From NCBI GenBank assembly GCA_012689375.1, contig JAAZLO010000062.1:1-36492 (forward strand): DNA of 36,492 nt, read 5' to 3'. Position 1 is the first letter of the stretch, and each line of letters starts with the position of its first letter. A model generated the notes under the pieces. That model had not been told where the DNA came from, did not search any database, and saw nothing but the letters and a program-made list of their open reading frames with translations. Below are positions 10,875-17,907 of the stretch, piece by piece. Made by a program: the position numbers and the translations under genes. Source of the DNA: Bacillota bacterium (GTDB lineage: Bacteria; Bacillota; SHA-98; UBA4971).

Positions 10875-11115
10875 CGTTATTGTCTCCTATTATATGGTAA
10901 GTATGGGAGGGGTCATTCTTCACTTTAACTTTATCCCCTGCCTTGAGTTTTTTTCCCCTCCGGGTCTCCATTTCTCCGTTAACTGAAACATAAGATCCTT
11001 GTATGAGCATCTTGGCCTGGCCTCCGGTACCGGCGGCACCTACCCATTTCAGAAATTGATCAAGCCGAATTGTGTTTCCCTTTATTTGTACTTTCCGAAA
11101 CGTAATCTCCCCCAT
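10864..11115 (-). CDS. yaaA: S4-domain RNA-binding protein YaaA
   Basis: An 83-aa small S4-domain protein like YaaA (RlbA) of Bacillus, found between dnaN and recF. The S4 fold is visible as IRLDQFLKWVGAAGTGGQAK, then the loop with SVNGEMETRRGKKL and GDKVKV. It is probably RNA- or ribosome-associated. The ATG at 11115 has no visible SD; the preceding 27 bp to the dnaN stop are A/T-rich. Translation may depend on re-initiation after dnaN. Confidence 0.88.
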   Translation of the reverse strand: MGEITFRKVQIKGNTIRLDQFLKWVGAAGTGGQAKMLIQGSYVSVNGEMETRRGKKLKAGDKVKVKNDPSHTYHIIGDNNDAP

Positions 11116-11142
11116 AATACAATAAAATGAATTTTATCAGAC

Positions 11143-12306
11143 CTATACATTTAAGGTGACCGGCATTATAAGATAAAGAAATTCCTTTGGTTCCCCAGAT
11201 TCAACACCTGCCTGGTCAATAATTACCGGGCTGACAGTGCCTGTCAATTTCAAAGAAATCTTTTCATCCTCTAAAACCTTCAAAACATCCATTAAATACC
11301 TGGCTTTTAAAGCTATTTCCCCATTTGGTCCACTGACTTTTTCAATGGCAATTTGATCCTCGGCTTTTCCGACTTCAGGGGCATTAGCACTCACTGTAAG
11401 AACATCATCAACTATACTAAGACGCATAGTTCCGAACTCGTCCTTTCCCATTATGGACACACGATCCACACTTTCCAGGAGGGTTTCCCTTTCAATGAGA
11501 GCCAAAGTACTGTATTCTTCAGGAATCACCCTACTATAATTTGGGAACTGTCCTTCAATGAGCCTGCTTACGACATTTGTGTCCTCACATTTAAAAGCTA
11601 CTTGATTCTCTGATGCGTATACACCCACTTCTCCGTCAAAAGACTGTACGATTCTGGCAACTTCATTCAAAGTCCTTGCAGAAACGAGTAAGCCCTTGTT
11701 TGTTTCTATAGGGGCACCATCTGTCAGGGAGGTATTAATCAAAGCCAGCCTAAAAGAATCAGTGGCAACAAGCTTAACTCCTTCTTTTCCAAATTCCATA
11801 AAAACCCCGGTGAGGAAAGGTCTAGTTTCTTCCATTGCCGCACAAAACACTGTTCCTTTTATAAAATCTGCAAATTTTATTCCCGGTACTTTCCACCATG
11901 AAGTATCTGGCACTTCGGGGAATAAAGGATATTCCCTGGGATCCATGGAGTTAATTTCATATATTGCTCTCCCGCTTGATATTATTGCTACTCTTTTCTC
12001 AGGATTATAATCAATTATTACTTCTTTTTTCGGTAGTCTACGTACTATTTCCGTAAAATACCTTGCAGGAAGAACCATTTTAAATTCGCCAGAAGACGTG
12101 CATGGAATGTACGTTTCTATAGACAGTTCAAGATCTGTCCCTACCAAATGGAGCCCTTGATCGGATGTTTCAATTAGCATCCCTTGCAAAATAGGTAACG
12201 TACTCCTTGTCGATACAGCCCTATAGACAGTCCCTACTGCTTTCACTAATAATTCCCTGTCACAGGAAATCGCTTTATGCCCGTCGACAGGTTCTTTATC
12301 GGACAT
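11143..12306 (-). CDS. dnaN: DNA polymerase III sliding clamp (beta)
   Basis: The 387-aa beta clamp, a homodimeric ring that tethers polymerase III and repair factors to DNA. Typical sequences include TRSTLPILQGMLIE near the N-terminus, TGVFMEF in the middle, EGQFPNY, and the C-terminal end of YLIMPVTLNV, which contributes to the partner-binding cleft. The ATG at 12306 follows AGGGGG about 10 nt upstream. Length is slightly above the common 366-380, owing to about 12 extra N-terminal residues. It follows dnaA across the 320-bp origin region. Confidence 0.97.
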   Translation of the reverse strand: MSDKEPVDGHKAISCDRELLVKAVGTVYRAVSTRSTLPILQGMLIETSDQGLHLVGTDLELSIETYIPCTSSGEFKMVLPARYFTEIVRRLPKKEVIIDYNPEKRVAIISSGRAIYEINSMDPREYPLFPEVPDTSWWKVPGIKFADFIKGTVFCAAMEETRPFLTGVFMEFGKEGVKLVATDSFRLALINTSLTDGAPIETNKGLLVSARTLNEVARIVQSFDGEVGVYASENQVAFKCEDTNVVSRLIEGQFPNYSRVIPEEYSTLALIERETLLESVDRVSIMGKDEFGTMRLSIVDDVLTVSANAPEVGKAEDQIAIEKVSGPNGEIALKARYLMDVLKVLEDEKISLKLTGTVSPVIIDQAGVESGEPKEFLYLIMPVTLNV

Positions 12307-12626
12307 ATTAAAAATCCCCCTTTTTACGGTACAATATTTATTTCTAATGATTTAGCCCCAAAGTTGTACTACTATACGATCTTATATATGTACTTGTACA
12401 ATTTAGTAGTAGTAGTAGTAGGGGCTGTGGATTTGTGGATAACCGGTTGTTTACTTAGGTAGCACCTCCGTTTCCTTGTGGATAAGCCTGTGGAGATATA
12501 ACAAGAATTGTCCACAGTATCCATAGGTCAATGCACTTCGTCAAATTATGAACATAGTATCCACAAACGTTAAACACGGGATCCGTATTTATCCACAGCT
12601 TGTACCCTTCATTTTCAGCAGCAAAA
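12307..12626. other. oriC, downstream part with unwinding element
   Basis: The 320-bp dnaA-dnaN gap is the likely strand-opening part of the origin. An A/T-rich stretch (about 12330-12403) borders six TAG trinucleotides, a G-rich step and two adjacent DnaA boxes. More boxes follow: TGTGGATAA at 12477-12485 (minus), TTGTCCACA at 12508-12516 (plus, one mismatch), GTATCCACA at 12557-12565 (plus, one mismatch) and TTATCCACA at 12589-12597 (plus, perfect). The placement matches the Bacillus unwinding region downstream of dnaA. Confidence 0.9.
12404..12442. promoter_or_regulatory. DnaA-trio array with G-rich step and tandem DnaA boxes
   Basis: Six uninterrupted TAG units (12404-12421) run into GGGGC, then the box TGTGGATTT (12426-12434, two mismatches) and the perfect box TGTGGATAA (12434-12442). 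In the Bacillus basal unwinding system, DnaA loads from boxes, through a GC-rich spacer, onto TAG-type trios, and melts the neighbouring A/T-rich DNA. The arrangement here agrees in order, spacing and orientation. Confidence 0.85.
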
Positions 12627-13976
12627 TTAGGTCATTTGTTTTAATTTCGCTATAATATCTTTAATAGAGGCTGAAAGTGTTTGGTCTTCTTGTATATCAC
12701 CTTGAATTTTTGAACAAGCATGCATTACAGTGGTATGATCACGTCCTCCGAATTCATCACCTATTCTCGGTAAAGATGCTTCAGTTAATTCCCGGGAAAG
12801 ATACATTGCAATCTGTCTGGGATATGTAATATTCCTTGTCCTTTTTCTTGACTTAAAGTCATCTATTGTTACACGGAAATATTGGGCAACTGCCTGTTGT
12901 ACCTGATAAATAGATACCTGCCTAGGTCTTTGAGACGGGATTAAATCTTTCAGGCAATCTGCAGCAGTTGAAACTGTCATCAAACGTTTATGAATGGAAC
13001 AATGTGCAGCTATTCTCGTTAAAGCGCCTTCCAATTCACGAATGTTAGAACGTATCTGGTTAGCTATATAGGCCATAACGTCCTGTGGAATATCGAGACC
13101 CTCCTGCTGTGCTTTTTTATTAAGAATAGCGATCCTTGTCTCGAGATCCGGTGGTTGAATATCAGAAATTAGCCCCCATTCAAAACGGGAACGCAGACGA
13201 TCCTCAAGTGTAGGAATTTCTTTTGGAGGACGATCGCTTGATATGACAATCTGTTTTCCTGCTTCGTGTAATGTATTAAAAGTATGGAAGAATTCTTCCT
13301 GAGTACGCTCTTTTTGCGCCAGGAATTGCACATCATCGATAAGGAGGACATCTACATTTCTGTAACGTTCTCGGAATTCCATGGTTTTGTCATCTCTTAT
13401 TGAATCAATAAGATCGTTTGTAAATTTCTCACACGGTGCATACACAACTTTAGAGGCGGGGGAACCTGTCAGGACAAAATGTCCTATAGCCTGCATAAGG
13501 TGGGTTTTCCCTAACCCGACACCTCCATAAATAAATAAAGGGTTATAAGCCTTTCCAGGCGCTTCGGCTACTGCAAGGCATGCTGCATGCGCAAACATGT
13601 TACTATTACCGACAACGAAAGTCTCAAAAGTATATTTAGGATTGAGTCTCGTAACATATATTTCATCTCCCGGAATTGCATCGTATTGGATTTGTTCTTC
13701 CGGGAGGAAGACTTCATTTGGGGGAGAACCTCCCGATACATAGGAAACATCCATATCCTCACCGGTAATTGCCCGTAATGTACGAATAATTTGTTCGCGG
13801 TAATTATCACTGAGGAACTTTCTGCCTATTTCATGCGGGGTCTTCACGAGTATAGTACTTCCGCTGATCCTCACTCCCTCAGTATTCCGAAACCACGTTT
13901 CATAGCTTGGTTTCGAAACTTCACCTTGCATTACCTGAAGTACCTGATCCCAAAGCGTATCAGCTTGTTCAATCAT
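12627..13976 (-). CDS. dnaA: Chromosomal replication initiator DnaA
   Basis: The 449-aa initiator that binds DnaA boxes and opens oriC. Domain I is the N-terminal 80 residues (LWDQVLQVM, SKPSYETWF). A short linker follows, then the AAA+ domain with Walker A GGVGLGKTH (about 151-159) and Walker B VLLIDDVQF (about 210-218). The C-terminal helix-turn-helix contains the signature GRDHTTVMHACSKI (about 411-424). The ATG at 13976 follows GGGGGTAGGG about 4 nt upstream. The ATPase-wHTH gene ends 42 bp upstream on the same strand, leaving little room for a private promoter. dnaA may therefore be transcribed through that gene, from DNA carrying the second DnaA-box cluster, which would suit autoregulation. 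Confidence 0.99.
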   Translation of the reverse strand: MIEQADTLWDQVLQVMQGEVSKPSYETWFRNTEGVRISGSTILVKTPHEIGRKFLSDNYREQIIRTLRAITGEDMDVSYVSGGSPPNEVFLPEEQIQYDAIPGDEIYVTRLNPKYTFETFVVGNSNMFAHAACLAVAEAPGKAYNPLFIYGGVGLGKTHLMQAIGHFVLTGSPASKVVYAPCEKFTNDLIDSIRDDKTMEFRERYRNVDVLLIDDVQFLAQKERTQEEFFHTFNTLHEAGKQIVISSDRPPKEIPTLEDRLRSRFEWGLISDIQPPDLETRIAILNKKAQQEGLDIPQDVMAYIANQIRSNIRELEGALTRIAAHCSIHKRLMTVSTAADCLKDLIPSQRPRQVSIYQVQQAVAQYFRVTIDDFKSRKRTRNITYPRQIAMYLSRELTEASLPRIGDEFGGRDHTTVMHACSKIQGDIQEDQTLSASIKDIIAKLKQMT

Positions 13977-14018
13977 AAAACCCTACCCCCTGAAACCCCC
14001 AACAGAAACCATAATAGG

Positions 14019-14918
14019 TTATCCGGTAATATAGGGGAGAAATTCAATGCCTTTTGAAGTTAATTCACGTTTTCCTGTATTATCTGCCGTTTGTATGAGG
14101 CCATATTCTTCCAAGGCTACAAGATCGCGATATGCGGTACTAAGGCTAATCTTTAATTCTTTCGCTATCAAAGACGGACCTCCTTCACCTTTTCCCGCAA
14201 GGATCATGAAAACTCTTTGCCGGCGCGGTGAAATTATGTTTTTCAATTTTTCATAGTCCTGTGACATATCAACAGATTTAGGTGAAGCATCAGCTGTGGA
14301 ATATTGGGGGGGTGTAACATCTGCCGGAATTCCGCTTCCTTTCAGTGTTTTCTTTTGTTTCGTGTATTCTTTTGAACATGAAAGGGTAATTACACACCCG
14401 CCATTCAAATTATCTTCTATATGAATAAAACCACCTATGGAATGCATGGTATCCCTAACTATCGGAAGGCCGGAGCCTACCCCCCTTACAGTTTCTTTCA
14501 TTTTCGATGATGCTGTGGTGAACCCTGGAAGGAATGCCCTTTCCTTATCTGGAATGCCTGAGCCTTGATCCGATACTCTAATAGTATTTCCGTCGGGGAG
14601 GATGGTTATAACTGCCTCTTGAATACAGGCATGAAGTAAATTTTCTACAATTTCCTTTATTGCAATATATGGCACAATGCCACCCTTATCTTGAGAAAGG
14701 GCATATGTCTTTGAAGATGCCTTATTTAGGAGTTCATTATAGTCATCAGATTGGATATCCACAATTCTCGGGATTGTATTAAGTGAGTCGTACACTGCGA
14801 TTCTAACTGTACACCCGAGTTCCGGTAAGTTTAGGTATTGGTTATCGGAATATGATATCCGGGTTTTATTATGTATTTCAGTTCTCTTTCTGAAAAGACG
14901 CGAAAAAAGGCTAATCAT
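14019..14918 (-). CDS. GHKL ATPase fused to winged-helix domain, origin-linked
   Basis: A 299-aa protein of unknown role. Residues 1-12 (MISLFSRLFRKR) could form an amphipathic helix. The centre is a histidine-kinase-type ATPase: N-box with E89, N93 and H96 (EIVENLLHA), G1 box SDQGSGIPD (about 116-124) and G2 box GVGSGLPI (about 146-153). There is no dimerisation/phospho-acceptor His domain. The C-terminus (about 232-295) is a winged helix with SLIAKELKISLSTAYRDLV and a following wing, as in MarR/ArsR-like regulators. So it looks like an ATP-sensing DNA-binding protein rather than a classical kinase. The ATG at 14918 has AAAGG about 12 nt upstream. It lies between two DnaA-box clusters, 42 bp ahead of dnaA, so it may influence initiation or dnaA expression. 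That function is inference. Confidence 0.75.
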   Translation of the reverse strand: MISLFSRLFRKRTEIHNKTRISYSDNQYLNLPELGCTVRIAVYDSLNTIPRIVDIQSDDYNELLNKASSKTYALSQDKGGIVPYIAIKEIVENLLHACIQEAVITILPDGNTIRVSDQGSGIPDKERAFLPGFTTASSKMKETVRGVGSGLPIVRDTMHSIGGFIHIEDNLNGGCVITLSCSKEYTKQKKTLKGSGIPADVTPPQYSTADASPKSVDMSQDYEKLKNIISPRRQRVFMILAGKGEGGPSLIAKELKISLSTAYRDLVALEEYGLIQTADNTGKRELTSKGIEFLPYITG

Positions 14919-14943
14919 TCATAGTCATGCCTTTCATTCCAGG

Positions 14944-15207
14944 TTTTCCACAACCTTTCCCACATAGTGTGGAAAGGCGGTTATCAAATGATGATTCACA
15001 GGAAACTCACGTTCTATCCACAGCGAATCCACAGAATCTGTGGATAAAGTTATGACAGTTAGAAAGCGGTTTTCTTTTTGCAACACATCGTTTAGCTTGC
15101 TGTCCACGTTATCCACAAGTTATTCCAGAAAGGAATGAAAGCCTTAAAGTGCAAGTGCTTGAGTAATTGATGAGTTACCCACAGAATTATCCACAGCTTG
15201 TGTATAA
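14944..15207. promoter_or_regulatory. oriC, upstream DnaA-box cluster
   Basis: At least eight DnaA-box-like 9-mers lie within 264 bp. Perfect TTATCCACA sites are at 15109-15117 and 15187-15195 (plus) and 15039-15047 (minus). One-mismatch sites are TTTTCCACA 14944-14952, CTATCCACA 15014-15022, TTACCCACA 15175-15183 and TTATACACA 15199-15207 (minus). GAATCCACA at 15025-15033 has two mismatches. A near-perfect inverted repeat (CCTTTCCCACA / TGTGGAAAGG, 14954-14977) holds two further weak boxes. Together with the dnaA-dnaN cluster this gives a bipartite origin, and it covers the likely promoter region of the ATPase-dnaA operon. Confidence 0.88.
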
Positions 15208-15435
15208 GTGTTTATCTATATGGGAAAACTATACCTCTAACCTTAAAATATGGAAGATTTAAAAAGTCTGTAACCTTATATTAGCAAAGGTTTTTATGGT
15301 AGACAAGTACTGGGGGACATCCCGAAAGTTTTAGGCAAGGATATAATCACAGAATAATGAAAAGATGAAAACCCTCTGTTTTAATAGGTAATAGCAGGGG
15401 ATATAAACGCATATACGTGAAATCAGGAGATTATC

Positions 15436-15465
15436 TTGACATACAGAAAGATATTAGCCTATACT
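15436..15465 (+). promoter_or_regulatory. Sigma-A promoter for rpmH operon
   Basis: TTGACA (15436-15441), an 18-nt spacer and TATACT (15460-15465) form a near-consensus promoter about 50 bp before rpmH. It should drive rpmH-rnpA-yidD-yidC-jag. Confidence 0.8.
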
Positions 15466-15514
15466 CGTAGTTACATAGTGGAATTTAAAGGTGACTGTGG
15501 GGGGCTTATATACT

Positions 15515-15649
15515 ATGAAGAGAACATATCAACCAAAAGTCCGGCGGAGGCGGAGGAAACATGGTTTTATGAAAAGAATGTCGACAAGAGCAGGGCGCCG
15601 GATTCTGAAAAACAGGCGTTTGAGGGGCAGAAAACGTCTCTCCGTTTAA
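15515..15649 (+). CDS. rpmH: 50S ribosomal protein L34
   Basis: This 44-aa, very basic protein is bL34, found in nearly all bacteria beside rnpA. It begins MKRTYQPK, contains the typical [16 protein letters not shown] and ends RGRKRLSV. The ATG at 15515 follows a G-rich SD (TGGGGGG) about 11 nt upstream. It is the first gene of the right-arm operon and lies 10 bp before rnpA. Length and sequence are standard. Confidence 0.97.
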   Translation: MKRTYQPKVRRRRRKHGFMKRMSTRAGRRILKNRRLRGRKRLSV

Positions 15650-15659
15650 TGCCGTTACA

Positions 15660-16043
15660 ATGAAATATAAACCGGGTGCCGCCGATGAAAAAACACAACG
15701 GCTTCGGAAGAATGAAGAATTTCGCAGGGTGTTTGATTCCGGTAAAAGTTTTGTAGGCAGGAATCTTGTTATATATACTTACGAAAACGGTTTTTCATAC
15801 AATCGGGTCGGGGTAACTGTAAGCAGGAAATTTGGTGGGGCCGTCGAAAGAAACCAATTGAAGAGAATTCTACGTGAAGCGTGGAGGAACCAAAAAGGAA
15901 AACTGCAAAAAGGTTTCGATTTGGTTATAGTACCAAGGATGAAAGCGAAGGCTGCTTCTTTTCAGGAAATTTCCCGGGAATTACAACAATTACTTGAAAG
16001 AAGCGATATTCTGGAAATAACCACAAAAGATAACAGAACATAG
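15660..16043 (+). CDS. rnpA: Ribonuclease P protein component
   Basis: A 127-aa basic subunit of RNase P, which with the RNA subunit matures tRNA 5' ends. The central RNR-type region reads GVTVSRKFGGAVERNQLKRILRE with the expected Arg/Asn/Lys pattern, and the N-terminus has RLRKNEEFRRVFDSGK. The ATG at 15660 has no clear SD, being only 10 nt after the rpmH stop, so coupling with rpmH is likely. A Noc-site-like palindrome lies inside the gene at 15969-15982. Confidence 0.96.
   Translation: MKYKPGAADEKTQRLRKNEEFRRVFDSGKSFVGRNLVIYTYENGFSYNRVGVTVSRKFGGAVERNQLKRILREAWRNQKGKLQKGFDLVIVPRMKAKAASFQEISRELQQLLERSDILEITTKDNRT
15969..15982. promoter_or_regulatory. Noc-site-like palindrome in rnpA (13/14)
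   Basis: ATTTCCCGGGAATT differs at one position from the Noc-binding consensus ATTTCCCGGGAAAT. It lies in the 3' part of rnpA. Confidence 0.4.
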
Positions 16044-16067
16044 ATTAACGGCTGGGAAAGGCGAAGG

Positions 16068-16319
16068 TTGAATTTGGGAATGGCACATAAAGGCTTGTTT
16101 AACATTGGATATCATCTTGAGCTGGGGGCTATCCGTTTTTACAGAAAATGGCTTTCTTCTATAAAATTGAAGCCTACATGCAGGTTTTATCCTACGTGTT
16201 CGGCATATGCATACGAAGCTGTCAGTAAATATGGCCCGCTGAAAGGCACATATATCGCAATAAAACGTGTGCTGAAATGCCACCCATTCCATCCCGGAGG
16301 ATGGGATCCTGTGCCTTAA
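16068..16319 (+). CDS. yidD: Membrane protein insertion efficiency factor YidD
   Basis: An 83-aa small membrane-associated protein of the YidD family, which aids YidC/Sec insertion. Diagnostic sequences are [10 protein letters not shown], the Cys pair in [14 protein letters not shown], a third Cys in [16 protein letters not shown], and its place between rnpA and yidC. Either TTG 16068 (AAAGG six nt upstream) or ATG 16080 could start it; I keep the TTG because its SD spacing is better. A 24-bp gap separates it from rnpA. Confidence 0.93.
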   Translation: MNLGMAHKGLFNIGYHLELGAIRFYRKWLSSIKLKPTCRFYPTCSAYAYEAVSKYGPLKGTYIAIKRVLKCHPFHPGGWDPVP

Positions 16320-16361
16320 ATATAAATGTAGGGATATATAACTGACAGGGGGTCACAGCTC

Positions 16362-17063
16362 TTGAATGTTACATCGTTAATTAGCTCGTTCCTAGGCTTT
16401 CTTCGGGATATCACCGGTAGCGACGGATTAGCAATAATCGCGTTCACCGTTCTTGTGAGGTTAGCGCTTTACCCGCTTACTCTCAAGCAAACTAAAGCTA
16501 TGGAAGAAATGAAGTTGCTTCAACCGAAAATGAAGGAACTTCAGGAAAAGTACGGATCCCAAAGTGAAGAATATCAAAAAAGGGTAATGGAGCTTTATAA
16601 AAGCTATAATATTAACCCTCTCGGTGGGTGTTTACCTACCCTAATCCAGCTGCCAATTATCTGGGCACTCTTTGCAGCCTTAAGGAACTATCCGTTTACA
16701 GAATCTTTCCTTTGGATATCCGATCTTGGAAACACAGATTGGGTTCTCGCTATTCTCGCAGGGGTAGGAACGTATTTTCAATCTACTATGACGTCCGGTG
16801 AATCAAGTCAAAAGGCAATGAGTCTGGGAATGACCGGGTTTATTACTTGGCTTGGTGGCACCCAATTCCCGGCAGCTGTTACATTGTACTGGGTTGTTAC
16901 CATGGGCGTAGAAATGCTCCAACGTTGGTTTATCGGCCGTAGTTCAGGAATGAAAACCCGCGTTGAAGAATTATCTACACACCCTGAAAAAGGAAGTACG
17001 CCCAGAGCCTTGCTTAATAATCCGAAGCAGGAAGGCAAGGGGGAAGGCAAAGATGACTCATAG
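16362..17063 (+). CDS. yidC: Membrane insertase YidC/SpoIIIJ-type
   Basis: A 233-aa, multi-pass Oxa1-family insertase. After a short N-terminus, the first core segment carries the conserved Arg (about residue 33, VLVRLALYPLTLKQ). A charged helical hairpin follows (AMEEMKLLQPKMKELQEKYG), then INPLGGCLPTLIQLPI and three further membrane segments. The tail is hydrophilic and Lys/Gly-rich. There is no lipobox, unlike SpoIIIJ of Bacillus. It starts at TTG 16362 with AGGGGG about 10 nt upstream. The end overlaps jag by 11 nt. Confidence 0.95.
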   Translation: MNVTSLISSFLGFLRDITGSDGLAIIAFTVLVRLALYPLTLKQTKAMEEMKLLQPKMKELQEKYGSQSEEYQKRVMELYKSYNINPLGGCLPTLIQLPIIWALFAALRNYPFTESFLWISDLGNTDWVLAILAGVGTYFQSTMTSGESSQKAMSLGMTGFITWLGGTQFPAAVTLYWVVTMGVEMLQRWFIGRSSGMKTRVEELSTHPEKGSTPRALLNNPKQEGKGEGKDDS

Positions 17064-17718
17064 TGTTGAGAAAAGCGGTAAGACTGTAGAAGAGGCAATT
17101 CAAGGTGCTTTAAAGGATTTGGACTTGCCTTCAAATAAAGTAGAAATTGAAGTCCTTGAGGAACCCTCCAAGGGAATCCTTGGGCTTATTGGCCAAAGAC
17201 CTGCACGTGTTAAAGTAACAAAGAAGATTTGTCTGGCAGATAAAATCTGTGACTTTTTTCAAGATCTTATAGAACATGCCGGGCTTGGTGATGTTTCCTT
17301 TACTTCCGTATTTGAGGACGGGGTTCTTGAACTTGAAATAAAAAGCGATGATGTGGGGACATTGATTGGAAGGCGCGGTACCACACTTGATGCTTTGCAA
17401 TATATAATAAATATTGTTGCAGGGAATTACTGGAGGCAGCTGGAAGCCAGAGGATTTTCCAGGGAGAGAGTCAGGGTTGTTGTTGATGTTCAAGGATATC
17501 GCCGGAGAAGAGCTGCGTCTTTAGAAAGGCTAGCACATTCTGTCGCTGAAAGAGTTGTAAGGGACGGGGGAGAAATTCGGCTTGAGCCTATGAATCCCAT
17601 GGAAAGAAGGGTAGTCCACCTTGCCATCGGGGATTGTAAAGGGGTGGAATCGTACAGCGAGGGGGAGGATCCCTTTAGATATGTAGTCGTTAGTTATAAA
17701 AACAAGGGAAAAGAGTGA
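17053..17718 (+). CDS. jag: RNA-binding protein Jag/KhpB
   Basis: A 221-aa protein with three domains in the expected order: the Jag-N domain (EKSGKTVEEAIQGALKDL at the start, GILGLIGQRPARVKV), a KH domain with GRRG in LIGRRGTTLDALQ, and an R3H-containing C-terminal part (RRRRAASLERLA, PMNPMERRVVHLA). Related proteins (EloR/KhpB) bind RNA and affect cell elongation. The ATG at 17053 lies within yidC, with GGGGGAAGG upstream; a longer frame from 16963 is inside yidC and rejected. It is the last gene before the strong terminator. Confidence 0.95.
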   Translation: MTHSVEKSGKTVEEAIQGALKDLDLPSNKVEIEVLEEPSKGILGLIGQRPARVKVTKKICLADKICDFFQDLIEHAGLGDVSFTSVFEDGVLELEIKSDDVGTLIGRRGTTLDALQYIINIVAGNYWRQLEARGFSRERVRVVVDVQGYRRRRAASLERLAHSVAERVVRDGGEIRLEPMNPMERRVVHLAIGDCKGVESYSEGEDPFRYVVVSYKNKGKE

Positions 17719-17765
17719 TTTGATCCCCTGAGGTAATTATTTTGGGCACAATATAATATGGTTTG

Positions 17766-17803
17766 AAAACAATGCGTGTCTCTATGACACGCATTGTTTT
17801 TGT
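17766..17803 (+). terminator. Strong intrinsic terminator after jag
   Basis: AAAACAATGCGTGTC (17766-17780) pairs perfectly over 15 bp with 17786-17800 across a 5-nt loop, and the second arm ends in a T-run. It closes the rpmH-jag operon and, being symmetric, could also act weakly on the other strand. Confidence 0.92.
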
Positions 17804-17907
17804 GTGTTATATGTGATATATAGTTTGGCGGCGAAAGTCTGCTGTGCTAGACTCATTGTAAGGGATTAAAGGAATTGTCACGGGATAATCCGGAGGAGGC
17901 TCCGCTT

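Larger units (their letters stand above)
14919..15514. other. rpmH-ATPase gene intergenic region
   Basis: This gap of about 596 bp separates the divergent left and right arms. The left 290 bp hold the DnaA-box cluster (14944-15207). The centre (about 15210-15430) is A/T-rich with no feature I can name. The right end carries the rpmH promoter (15436-15465). A 60-codon frame on the minus strand through the boxes looks like chance. Confidence 0.7.

Noticed and set aside
12404-12421. TAG trinucleotide run as a simple microsatellite
   Set aside because: Its position between A/T-rich DNA and a GC step plus DnaA boxes matches DnaA-trios exactly, so a functional reading is better than slippage alone.
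14934-15116. 60-codon minus-strand frame in the DnaA-box cluster
   Set aside because: No SD, no family likeness, and the sequence is explained by DnaA boxes.
15436-15663. 75-codon plus-strand frame across rpmH
   Set aside because: It is the wrong frame over the rpmH promoter and gene. The true product is the 44-aa L34 at 15515-15649.
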